Positions 9,369 through 17,039 of a stretch of DNA of 55,739 nucleotides are shown here, in pieces. The first letter of the stretch is position 1; each line of letters begins with the position of its first letter. The stretch covers positions 1-55,739 of the forward strand of contig JABIFF010000009.1 of NCBI GenBank assembly GCA_018650845.1. Direction: 5' to 3'. The stretch comes from Chloroflexota bacterium (GTDB taxonomy: Bacteria; Chloroflexota; Dehalococcoidia; Lucifugimonadales; Lucifugimonadaceae). The notes under the pieces are model-generated. The model saw nothing but the letters and a program-made list of their open reading frames with translations. It searched no databases and had not been told where the DNA came from. The position numbers and the translations under genes are program-made.

Positions 9369-10115
9369 CTAGAGTCCTCGTTCTTTCTTTACTCGGCGCC
9401 ACTCTTCGAATGACTCTGGCTGAGGTGGGTAGTACGTGCCGGGGGCAACACCTTCAGCTTCGATTTTGGTCTTGATGTAGTTTTCGACTTCTTCGTGCTC
9501 GATTGCGTGATCGGCAACAGCTGCTGCCATCCATGAAGGAACGACGATTACACCGTCGTCATCGCCAACCATTACGTCGCCGGGGCGAACGAGTGCGCCA
9601 CCAACGTTGATCTGAATATCTTCTTCAGCAGGTGTTGCGGTTGGGCCACCGTGAAGACTTCGTGCCGTTGCGTATACAGCTAGATCGTAGTCTTCATCAC
9701 GGAGAACATCGAGGTCACGAATTGCACCGTCGATGATTACACCGTCAGCATTATTCATCTTGAGTTGAAGCAGTTTTACGTCACCAGCTACAACTGTTTT
9801 GACGTCGCCGGCGATATCGGCGACAAGCACGTCACCGGGGCCACATTTGCCCATCGCACGGTACTCAGGAGATTCTGGTCCGTTCGGGTTTTCAGCCATG
9901 ATGTCGGGTCGGTTCGGTAGGAACCTGAGGGTTTTAGCCCGAGAAGCTATCTTCCTGCCCATCGTGTAGTTCTGAAGGCCTTCACATACGCAGAGAGGGG
10001 AGCCGAAGTAGCGAACAGCGTTGTAAACGGTGGCTGTCGGAATCGATTTCAGCTTCTCAAGAACCTCGTCGGGAACGTGGACGGGTTTCATATCGAAATT
10101 GGGGATGTCTGCCAT
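9369..10115 (-). CDS. RraA-like aldolase/decarboxylase (HMG/CHA aldolase family)
   Basis: 248 residues of the RraA/dimethylmenaquinone-methyltransferase-like fold. Members with enzymatic activity cleave 4-hydroxy-4-methyl-2-oxoglutarate or decarboxylate oxaloacetate using a divalent metal. The metal and substrate site is visible as GDVLVAD, DGVIIDGAIRD (Arg and Asp of the GxxxRD motif) and GDDDGVIVVP. It is longer than true RraA (about 160 residues), as in the aldolase branch. It is the first gene of the minus-strand hydantoinase run and is divergent from the CaiB gene, with 252 bp between them. Confidence 0.87.
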   Translation of the reverse strand: MADIPNFDMKPVHVPDEVLEKLKSIPTATVYNAVRYFGSPLCVCEGLQNYTMGRKIASRAKTLRFLPNRPDIMAENPNGPESPEYRAMGKCGPGDVLVADIAGDVKTVVAGDVKLLQLKMNNADGVIIDGAIRDLDVLRDEDYDLAVYATARSLHGGPTATPAEEDIQINVGGALVRPGDVMVGDDDGVIVVPSWMAAAVADHAIEHEEVENYIKTKIEAEGVAPGTYYPPQPESFEEWRRVKKERGL

Positions 10116-10194
10116 CGTTTTGGTCTTCTCGTTTCAAGTGGAATTTCGAATCTGGTTTCAACTCTCCGTGAGAGTCGAACAATACTGGGCGGGA

Positions 10195-10303
10195 TACTAC
10201 TCTCGGAGGATGATGTGCCGCAACTGGTTCGAGGTGTTGCTGGAGTTCGCTGTGATTCAAAATTATTGCGATTTTGGGAGGCGCGGCAGCGTCGAGAGTA
10301 GTA
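10195..10303. promoter_or_regulatory. Divergent control region with 11-bp inverted repeat
   Basis: TACTACTCTCG (10195-10205) and CGAGAGTAGTA (10293-10303) are perfect inverted copies 87 bp apart, between divergent rraA-like and caiB genes. A small CTCTC-CGT-GAGAG hairpin lies at about 10162-10174. The arrangement suits two binding sites for one regulator controlling both units; this is inference. Confidence 0.4.
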
Positions 10304-10367
10304 GGGTTTGCGGCAACTGGAATTTCATGCCTGTGAAGCTCCAATTCGCTAACAGGAGAGAACCCTG

Positions 10368-11549
10368 ATGTTGCCACCCGGCAAGCCTTTATCGAGATTT
10401 AAAGTTCTGGATCTGACCCGAGTTAGGGCAGGGCCTACATGTGTTCGTCAGCTTGCCGACTGGGGAGCCGATGTGATCAAGATCGAAGCTCCGCCTGATG
10501 GCAAAGAGGGGCTCGGTGGCGATCGTGACAATTCAGATTTTCAGAATCTTCATCGCAACAAACGATCGCTCACGCTGAATCTCAAGGCCGAAGAAGGTCG
10601 AGAGATTTTCTACAAGCTGGTCGCCGATACCGACGTGGTGGTAGAAAACTATCGACCTGACGTGAAGAATCGACTCGGTGCCGACTACGATACTCTCTCC
10701 AAGATTAACGAAAAAATCATTCTGGTGAGCATTTCGGGGTTTGGTCAGGACGGTCCGTACGGAAATCGAGCCGGGTTCGATCAGATTGCTCAAGGCATGG
10801 GCGGCTTGATGTCGATCACAGGAGCACCGGGCGAGGGTCCGATGCGAGTTGGCATTCCTGTGGCTGATCTTTGCGCAGGAATGTTTGCGGCTCAGGGAAC
10901 GATGCTGGCGTTGCTGGAACGAGAGGTTTCAGGCAAAGGGCAGTGGGTGCGAACTTCGCTTCTTGAGGCGATGGTTCAGATGCTCGATTTTCAGGCAGCG
11001 CGCTTCCTTAAGGAGGGCGAAGTTCCGGGACAGGCGGGTAACGACCACCCGACGAATATTCCAACCGGAGTGTTCCCGACTTCAGACGGACACATCAACA
11101 TTGCAGTGGCTGGCGGAGTGATGTTCGAACGGTGTTGTGATGCTTTGGGGCATCCGGAATGGGTCACCGATGAGCTATTTTCGACCACGGCCGCACGTTC
11201 CAAAAATCGTGTTCAGATGAACGCAGTTATTTCTGAAGTTACGAAGCACAACACCAGTCAGCATTGGATTGAATTGCTGAACGGTGTTGGCTGTCCTGCC
11301 GGGCCTATCAATGCGATGGATCAGGTGTTTGCCGATCCTCAGGTGCAGCATTTGGATATGGCTGTGGAAGTTGATCATCCTCGCCTTGGTAAGTTCGGAG
11401 TTGTGAATCAGGCGATTAAGATGAGCAGAACGCCATCGGAAGTTCGCACTGCCACGCCTGATCAAGGTGAGCACACCGATTCGGTGTTGGCTGATCTTGG
11501 ATATGACGAAGCGACGATTGCGTCGTTCCATGCGAACGGTGTTGTTTAG
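10368..11549 (+). CDS. CaiB/BaiF family CoA-transferase (class III)
   Basis: 393 residues, typical of family III CoA-transferases such as formyl-CoA:oxalate CoA-transferase. They move CoA between carboxylic acids through an aspartyl intermediate. The catalytic Asp is D167 in VGIPVADLCAG; the N-terminal LSRFKVLDLTRVRAGPTC and the WGADVIKIEAP segment are standard. AGGAG sits a few bases ahead of the ATG at 10368. It is followed by a crotonase gene, so a CoA activation and beta-oxidation-like sequence is likely. Substrate unknown. Confidence 0.92.
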   Translation: MLPPGKPLSRFKVLDLTRVRAGPTCVRQLADWGADVIKIEAPPDGKEGLGGDRDNSDFQNLHRNKRSLTLNLKAEEGREIFYKLVADTDVVVENYRPDVKNRLGADYDTLSKINEKIILVSISGFGQDGPYGNRAGFDQIAQGMGGLMSITGAPGEGPMRVGIPVADLCAGMFAAQGTMLALLEREVSGKGQWVRTSLLEAMVQMLDFQAARFLKEGEVPGQAGNDHPTNIPTGVFPTSDGHINIAVAGGVMFERCCDALGHPEWVTDELFSTTAARSKNRVQMNAVISEVTKHNTSQHWIELLNGVGCPAGPINAMDQVFADPQVQHLDMAVEVDHPRLGKFGVVNQAIKMSRTPSEVRTATPDQGEHTDSVLADLGYDEATIASFHANGVV

Positions 11550-11617
11550 AGCGTTCGTTTTCGAGCTAGTGGCGAATAGATCTGTTCGCCAGACGATCTG
11601 TATATAAGGAAAAAGAT

Positions 11618-12421
11618 ATGAGGCAGCTTCAGCTGCGGACCGACAAGATGCTGGCACACGTTGAAGACGGTGTTGGTTGGATAACTTTTAATCAGCCGAA
11701 CAAGCGCAACGCCGTGTCGTTCGCAATGTGGCAGGCGGTGCCTGAAATCATCGAAGATTTCATTGCGACTGGCGATGTACGAGTGGTCGTTCTGAAGGGT
11801 GCTGGCGATAAGGCGTTCGTTTCGGGAGCCGATATTTCTGAATTCGAGGAAGTGCGGAACACACCTGAGCAAATTGAGGTTTACGAGGCCGCTACGGGGG
11901 CTTGTCACGCCGCATTGGGTTCGCTTGATATTCCGTTGATCGCGATGATTCGTGGATTCTGCATTGGCGGCGGAATGGCGATTGCGCTTTCGGCCGATCT
12001 ACGGATTACTGCCGATGATGGCCAGTTTGGTGTGCCGGCTGCGAAGCTTGGTCTTGGCTACGGCTACGGCGGAATCAAAGAGTTGATGAACATCGTTGGT
12101 CCTTCGTTTGCCAAAGAGATTTTCTTTACCGGCAGTAGGTTCAGCGCGGGTGACGCCGAGACGATGGGGCTTGTGAATCGTGTTGTATCGGTGGATGAAC
12201 TCGAAGCAACGGTTTCGACGCTCGCCAAGACGATTGCTGACAACGCACCCATGACCGTCAAAGCTGCGAAAGCGGCTATAAACGAAGGCACGAAGAATCC
12301 CGACGAGCGTGACTTAGATCGAGTAGCTGCGATGGTTGAAGCTTGCTTCAATAGCGAGGACTACAAAGAGGGGCGCCGAGCGTTCATGGAAAAGCGAAAG
12401 CCGGAATTCCAGGGGCGGTAA
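11618..12421 (+). CDS. Crotonase-superfamily enzyme lacking both catalytic Glu
   Basis: 267 residues with the crotonase fold. The oxyanion-hole segments are intact (AFVSGADISEF and FCIGGGMAIAL). The two glutamates of classic enoyl-CoA hydratase (Glu144 and Glu164 in the rat enzyme) map to Ala121 in GGGMA and Ala141 in FGVPAAKLG. This places it in the PAAKLGLGY subgroup, which may be a hydrolase, isomerase or decarboxylase rather than a hydratase. AAGGA precedes the ATG at 11618. It lies 68 bp after the CaiB gene on the same strand. Confidence 0.88.
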   Translation: MRQLQLRTDKMLAHVEDGVGWITFNQPNKRNAVSFAMWQAVPEIIEDFIATGDVRVVVLKGAGDKAFVSGADISEFEEVRNTPEQIEVYEAATGACHAALGSLDIPLIAMIRGFCIGGGMAIALSADLRITADDGQFGVPAAKLGLGYGYGGIKELMNIVGPSFAKEIFFTGSRFSAGDAETMGLVNRVVSVDELEATVSTLAKTIADNAPMTVKAAKAAINEGTKNPDERDLDRVAAMVEACFNSEDYKEGRRAFMEKRKPEFQGR

Positions 12422-12583
12422 ATCTGGACTGATCTGTTCTTGAGGACTGGTTTCGTTTAGCAAAACCACCACGGTTTCCACATGGGGTTTCTTTGCTGGA
12501 TTGGCGGGTGACTCGCGATGCTGAGTAGTGCGTAGACGCTGGATGATCTGCGTTGGGCTGTGACTACTCGGGAGTGGTTAGCG

Positions 12584-13363
12584 ATGTCGCCAGATAACGA
12601 CGATCTAAACGGGCAAGAAATACCGAAGGGCAAGCTGGCTCTGGTGGGGCTAGGTCCCGGCTATGTGAAGCAGATCACACCGGCCGCGCTCGAAGCATTG
12701 GGTGAATCCGACGTCATCATCGGCTACAAACTGTACTTGCGACAGATCAAAGATCTCGTCGATCAGACACGTGTTCAAGAATTCCCTATGGGCAAGGAAC
12801 AGGAACGTGCGCTTGAGGCGTTTCGACTTGCTTTGGAAGGATTGAAAGTAGCGGTTGTAACCGGTGGAGACGCCGGAATATTCGACATGGCGGCTCCGGT
12901 GTTCGAGCTAATAGCTGAGATGGAACCCGACGAGCGTTCGCTGGTAGAAGTTGAAGTGATTCCCGGAATCACAGCTTTGAACATGGCAGCTTCGATGGTT
13001 GGATCGCCATTGGCTCAAGATTTCGCAGTGATTAGCCTCAGCGACCGATTCGTTCCGTGGGATCAGATCGAGCGTCGGCTAGATGCTGTTGCGGGTGCTG
13101 ACATGGTGATCGCACTCTATGAGCCTTCGAGCAAGCATCGTCCGGGGCAGCTTGGTAAAGCGCAGGAGATTTTGCTGAAGCATCGTGATGCTTCGACCCC
13201 CGTGACCGTCGCTCGTGAAGTCACGCAGCCGAGCGAGAAAATCGGCATCACTACGGTTGAACGTATGACCGAGCTAGAGCACGACAAACGCACTGTGATC
13301 ATCGTCGGCAATTCGAAAACTCGAAGCGTTGGCGAGTGGATGATTACGCCGAGGGCGTACTAA
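12584..13363 (+). CDS. cobJ: Precorrin-3B C17-methyltransferase
   Basis: About 259 residues of the tetrapyrrole (SAM-dependent) methylase fold. CobJ methylates C17 with ring contraction on the way to cobalamin. The glycine-rich LVGLGPG is at residues 20-26, followed by VIIGYKLYLRQIKDL, TGGDAGIFDMA, EVIPGITALNMAAS and VIIVGNSKT, all CobJ-like. I choose the ATG at 12584 because GGGAG lies at 12570-12574 with a 9-nt spacer; a GTG at 12560 would add eight residues. No other corrin gene is nearby. It converges with the lipoprotein gene, 19 bp apart. Confidence 0.85.
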   Translation: MSPDNDDLNGQEIPKGKLALVGLGPGYVKQITPAALEALGESDVIIGYKLYLRQIKDLVDQTRVQEFPMGKEQERALEAFRLALEGLKVAVVTGGDAGIFDMAAPVFELIAEMEPDERSLVEVEVIPGITALNMAASMVGSPLAQDFAVISLSDRFVPWDQIERRLDAVAGADMVIALYEPSSKHRPGQLGKAQEILLKHRDASTPVTVAREVTQPSEKIGITTVERMTELEHDKRTVIIVGNSKTRSVGEWMITPRAY

Positions 13364-13382
13364 TTTCGGGGTAGCTAGCGGA

Positions 13383-13865
13383 TTATTCCGATAGTTCGGC
13401 GATAAGTGATTCGCACGATTCGAGCGCGAGTTCGCACAGCATGACTACGTTGCCGACGATTGCGTAGGCATCGAACCGTAGAGGCGGTTGCTTGCTGTAG
13501 CCGACTGCGCCTTTGCCGACTGCGATTTCGGCTGATTCAAGCCCGTGTTCTAGTGCCGCCTCGTGCGATTCGTAGAACCTAAGTTCGAAATCTTTCTGAC
13601 TGTAGAACCCGTACCAAGCGTCATTAGCCTCAGGAAGCGTGTCGAGATCGAAGTGGGTGACAGCTTTGTATCCGGCCGAAGTGAAATCATCGATTACATA
13701 GACGTTGTCGTTGGCGACAATCATCGAGTTTTCAGATTTCGCAGAATCGTCGGCATCTGGACTATCTAACGATGCGACGGAATCTGCGCTCTCGGAACCG
13801 CAGGCTGAAACCAGAACTAACATCACCAGAGCAAGGCTTATTTGAACGAGTGGTCGTTTTCGCAA
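13383..13865 (-). CDS. Small lipoprotein of unknown function
   Basis: 160 residues. It has a positively charged start (MRKRP), a hydrophobic stretch to about residue 20 and a lipobox LVSAC with the lipid-modified Cys at 22, so it is exported and membrane anchored. A Ser/Asp-rich linker follows, then a compact domain of about 110 residues with two cysteines near the C-terminus (MLCELALESCE) that could form a disulfide. The domain is not recognised. It looks monocistronic. Confidence 0.75.
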   Translation of the reverse strand: MRKRPLVQISLALVMLVLVSACGSESADSVASLDSPDADDSAKSENSMIVANDNVYVIDDFTSAGYKAVTHFDLDTLPEANDAWYGFYSQKDFELRFYESHEAALEHGLESAEIAVGKGAVGYSKQPPLRFDAYAIVGNVVMLCELALESCESLIAELSE

Positions 13866-13985
13866 TGTCAGGTCTTTCGAAAGGTAATAGGGCGAGTTTT
13901 GATCGCCGGTTAGCGTAACGAGGTGATGATACCGGAGCGCAATGCGACGGTGATTTCTTGACGATTGGATCGATATTCGTCCCGT

Positions 13986-14020
13986 AAAAAAAAACGCCCC
14001 GAGTCGACCCGGGGCGTTTT
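13986..14020 (-). terminator. Bidirectional intrinsic terminator
   Basis: AAAACGCCCC (13991-14000) pairs with GGGGCGTTTT (14011-14020), with one further C-G pair inside. The tract of nine A before and four T after makes it strongest for the minus-strand DUF4242 gene that ends at 14044. Confidence 0.9.
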
Positions 14021-14043
14021 CATAGTGATATCAGCGAACGATA

Positions 14044-14295
14044 TTACTCTCCGCGTTGTACTTCGATGATCTCGTCGGCAGTGTGACCATGGGCTTCAGC
14101 ATGGACAGCTGCACCGGCTTCTTTACTTGGTGCGTTGTAGAGGCAGTAGATGACGCCTTCCGCAGAGCTGTACCAGTAATCGACGAATTCCACGCCATGC
14201 TTTGACTGAACATCTAGGTCAGCCTTATGAGCGGCTTTGGCCTTCTCTGCATCAAGGTCGCTTTGGTTTCGGTGAATGTCCATAAATAGCGGCAT
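14044..14295 (-). CDS. DUF4242 small protein (SCO4226-like)
   Basis: 83 residues with a ferredoxin-like fold typical of DUF4242. Family marks are the N-terminal MPLFMDIHR, HGVEFVDYWYSSAEGVIYCLYNAPSKEA and HAEAHGHTADEIIEV. The His-rich segments recall the nickel-binding Streptomyces protein SCO4226, so metal binding is possible. A good AGGAG ribosome site precedes the ATG at 14295. The gene is flanked downstream by a strong terminator and looks monocistronic. Confidence 0.8.
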   Translation of the reverse strand: MPLFMDIHRNQSDLDAEKAKAAHKADLDVQSKHGVEFVDYWYSSAEGVIYCLYNAPSKEAGAAVHAEAHGHTADEIIEVQRGE

Positions 14296-14452
14296 GTGTT
14301 GAGCTCCTAGAAATCGTTATTCAGATACTGGTTGGATCGGAAGCGACAAAAATACCGGAATCTCGCAGGAACATGTCGCTTGGTTCGGAGCATTCTTCGA
14401 TTGATTGTGGATTTTGGAAGATTGCTGGGCAAGGTTAAGGATTGATTATTAG

Positions 14453-14486
14453 TAAAAAAAAAACGCCTCGAACATGATCGAAGCGT
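14453..14486 (-). terminator. Intrinsic terminator of tRNA-Phe
   Basis: ACGCCTCGA (14463-14471) and TCGAAGCGT (14478-14486) pair with one mismatch. On the minus strand the hairpin is followed by a run of ten T (A-tract 14454-14463). Confidence 0.88.
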
Positions 14487-14520
14487 CTTGCATATACGTA
14501 TTCAGTCGAACGAAATAAAA

Positions 14521-14596
14521 TGGTGCCGAGGGGCGGACTCGAACCGCCGACACATGGATTTTCAATCCATTGCTCTACCAACTGAGCTACCTCGGC
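14521..14596 (-). tRNA. tRNA-Phe (GAA)
   Basis: 76 nt with encoded CCA (TGG at 14521-14523 on the plus strand). The acceptor stem GCCGAGG/CCTCGGC is perfect, the D-loop has AGTTGGTAGAGC, and the anticodon loop TTGAAAA between TGGA and TCCA gives GAA. A terminator follows on the minus strand. Confidence 0.97.
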
Positions 14597-14764
14597 ATAC
14601 GGATGCCATTTCGCGTGCTATCAAGACCTGTAAGATCGACGGCACGGCAATCAATCGTAGCCGCGGTCTGGTATTGAGTAAATAGACCTAGCGACGAGCC
14701 TGAGGCAGTTCTTGGAATTCCTCATGCTGTTTGCGGTAATTTATCGGGCTACACCGATGCTCGC

Positions 14765-14773
14765 TGGTATAAT
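14765..14773 (+). promoter_or_regulatory. Extended -10 promoter element upstream of DRTGG gene
   Basis: TGGTATAAT matches the extended -10 consensus TGnTATAAT exactly. No good -35 hexamer is visible, as is common with extended -10 promoters. It would give a 5' leader of about 90 nt for the gene at 14872. Confidence 0.6.
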
Positions 14774-14871
14774 TCCGCCTGCTTATCGTTAGTCTGGCTA
14801 GTAACGGCACGTTGCCACTACTTCCTACGACGATGGGTTGATTCTTACATGTTGGGCCTTAGAGGATATTA

Positions 14872-15831
14872 ATGGCGACTCTGATCATCGCTTCAATCTC
14901 GGATCGTTCTGGTAAAACCGCAGTTGCTGCCGCACTGGCACAGCGTTTGGGAACCGAAGATTCACGAGTCGCAATCGGAAAAGCATCGGCCAGTGATTCT
15001 GCCGATAATGCAGATTCTGGGGTGTTTGCCAGCCTGTTGCCCGATAATCCTGCGGTTAGCGGGGCGGTTGGTGAAATCGCTTCGAAAATCTCTGGTTCTG
15101 GCGGTTCGAGCAAGATCGCAATCGTCGAGGGATCGTCTGACTCTAAGTCGAACCTTGAGCTTGCGAATTCGACCGATGGCCTAATTTTGTTGATCGCACG
15201 CTACGGCGAGACGGTTACCGCTGCTGCCAAAGAGTATGGTTCGAGGCTTGCTGGTGTAATCGTCAATGGGCTTCCTAAGTACAGGTCGGAAGACGCCGAC
15301 GGAACGCTTGCAGCCGATCTCGAAACTGCTGGAGCGAAACTGTTTGGTTCGATTCCAGATGACCGACGAATGCTTGCACCGAAGCTAGGGCAGGTCGCCG
15401 AGCTTCTTGGCGGGCAGTTCTTGAGCGGAGAAGACGAATCAGATCGACTTCTCGATAATTTCCTTATTGGTGGTCTGGTTCTCGACTGGGGACCGTTCTA
15501 CTTCTCGAGTCGCAACAATACTGGCGTGATCGTTCGTGGTGATAGGCCAGACGTTCAGCTTGCTGCGATTCAAACCGATACCACTCGTGCGCTCGTACTT
15601 ACTAAGGGCGTGCGTCCGGTTGAGTATGTGATCTATGAAGCTGCGCAGCGTGGTATTCCGCTAGTAGTGGTTCCTGGAAATACTCACGATGTTGCTGAAC
15701 AGCTTGAGAGCTTGCAGCCGCAGGTGAGGTTCGATCATGCCGACAAGTTGGCGAGAATGGTCGATTTGGTCTCAGAGCATGTCGATGTGGCGGCTCTTGA
15801 AGATCAGCTTGCTCAACCTGCAACTCGCTAA
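14872..15831 (+). CDS. P-loop NTPase with C-terminal DRTGG domain
   Basis: 319 residues. The N-terminal half resembles dethiobiotin synthetase/cobyrinate amidase-type P-loop proteins, with a nucleotide motif SISDRSGKT at residues 8-16. From about residue 205 comes a DRTGG domain (GVIVRGDRPDVQLAAIQTDTTRALVLTKG), found in the N-terminal part of long phosphotransacetylases. The combination matches the regulatory half of Pta without the catalytic domain. It is a soluble protein. Function unknown; a nucleotide-sensing role is inferred from the family. Confidence 0.8.
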   Translation: MATLIIASISDRSGKTAVAAALAQRLGTEDSRVAIGKASASDSADNADSGVFASLLPDNPAVSGAVGEIASKISGSGGSSKIAIVEGSSDSKSNLELANSTDGLILLIARYGETVTAAAKEYGSRLAGVIVNGLPKYRSEDADGTLAADLETAGAKLFGSIPDDRRMLAPKLGQVAELLGGQFLSGEDESDRLLDNFLIGGLVLDWGPFYFSSRNNTGVIVRGDRPDVQLAAIQTDTTRALVLTKGVRPVEYVIYEAAQRGIPLVVVPGNTHDVAEQLESLQPQVRFDHADKLARMVDLVSEHVDVAALEDQLAQPATR

Positions 15832-15972
15832 AAATAGCGGAATCACGCCATTGAGATTCGTGCGTAATGACGCATAGTTAATGCCGTAAGTTCGATCGCA
15901 TTGGGCTGACGATCATCGTGGGATGATTGAAGATGCCGGCGAAAATACGTAGACAGATATTTTATTAATCCG

Positions 15973-16410
15973 ATGAGCCTTTTAGACACACTAGCTCCAC
16001 CTCGTGGTCCAAACAAAAGTAGATACGGCGTGATCTTCTTCGCGAAGGCGAGTTTTTTCACGGGCGTGGCTCTGTACGGTCTTTTCGTGCTGGTTTCTTT
16101 CGTTTTATTCGATAGTGACCGCGAGCTCGAAGTAATTCCAGCTACGCGTGTTGAAGCTGAAGTTGTTGCCCCTGTTCTTGCGTTTCTGGATGGTCGAACC
16201 GTTGGGGCGTATGGAGACGCTGAGACTCGATTGCACTGTGGAACCGAGTTCGCCGATCTCGAATTCACCGCTAATTACCTGAACCGTGGCTCATGGCGGG
16301 TAGATGCGTTTTACGATCGAGTTCGGTACTACTGGCGAGTCGATGACGTTTCACTCGCAGTCACACGTGATCCATGGGTGAAGACGAACAACCCGACGAT
16401 CATGTGTTAG
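15973..16410 (+). CDS. Single-pass membrane protein, first of a paralogous pair
   Basis: 145 residues, not matched to a known family. One transmembrane segment lies at about residues 25-50 (FFAKASFFTGVALYGLFVLVSFVLF), followed by an outside domain with VIPATR, NYLNRG-WR, RVRYYWRVDD and a final Cys. The next gene encodes a protein with the same arrangement and the same motifs, so they are a tandem duplication. An internal Cys in LHCGTEF is matched by SGCWEVF in the partner, and both end in Cys, which suggests a disulfide. Start ATG at 15973; the ribosome site is weak. Confidence 0.7.
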   Translation: MSLLDTLAPPRGPNKSRYGVIFFAKASFFTGVALYGLFVLVSFVLFDSDRELEVIPATRVEAEVVAPVLAFLDGRTVGAYGDAETRLHCGTEFADLEFTANYLNRGSWRVDAFYDRVRYYWRVDDVSLAVTRDPWVKTNNPTIMC

Positions 16411-16454
16411 TTGCGTAAGGCAATCCGTAGGTTGATTCTGCTGGTCAGCAATAA

Positions 16455-16907
16455 TTGAGTATCTTGAGTTCGATCCCGGGTGTCGGGGCCGCTAGACGAC
16501 GGCGCTGGACGAAATCTCTCGTCGCTCAAGTCGTTACCTATATATCGATAACTATTGGCTTGATAGCAGTGGCTATCTACTTCTCGCCGTCGCGGTTCGA
16601 TGGGGAACTCGACGTAATCCCGGCGACTCGAAACAGCTCCGAAGTTATTGTCGAGGTTCAGGAGTATCTGAAAACAGCGACGCATCACGGATTTGCCGAT
16701 CTTGATGAGCAGGCGAGTGGATGTTGGGAAGTTTTCGAGAACGAACTGTTTGTTGCCGAGTATCTGAATCGTGGCGAGTGGCGGATTCACGCTTGGTACG
16801 AGCGACTTCGATACTTTTGGCGAGTAGACGATGAGACTTTAGAAGTGTCGCGTGATCTGTGGTTGATCGACTATCTCGAAACAGCGCCGCTCGCAATTTC
16901 CTGCTGA
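16455..16907 (+). CDS. Single-pass membrane protein, second of a paralogous pair
   Basis: 150 residues, starting with TTG at 16455, 44 bp after the first copy. Basic N-terminus (ARRRRWTKS), a transmembrane segment at about 25-45, then ELDVIPATR, AEYLNRGEWR, RLRYFWRVDD and a C-terminal Cys, colinear with the preceding protein. The repeated WR...RYxWRVDDxxLxVxRDxW core is unlike any family I recognise. The helicase gene follows after 132 bp, so the pair may be independent of it. Confidence 0.7.
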   Translation: MSILSSIPGVGAARRRRWTKSLVAQVVTYISITIGLIAVAIYFSPSRFDGELDVIPATRNSSEVIVEVQEYLKTATHHGFADLDEQASGCWEVFENELFVAEYLNRGEWRIHAWYERLRYFWRVDDETLEVSRDLWLIDYLETAPLAISC

Positions 16908-17039
16908 TAGTTTTTTCTCAGTTTGGTAAGGGCTGAGCTCACTTACATCGGGTGTGGTTTGGCCGCGCTTCGCGTGAATCCTTCCTAAATTCGTGCCAAT
17001 CCGATGAGCATTTTTCCGGGCGGCGGCTAACATTGCTAG

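Noticed and set aside
11175..11657. Minus-strand frame of 160 codons over the CaiB C-terminus
   Set aside because: No family resemblance, antisense to conserved coding sequence and without a plausible promoter.
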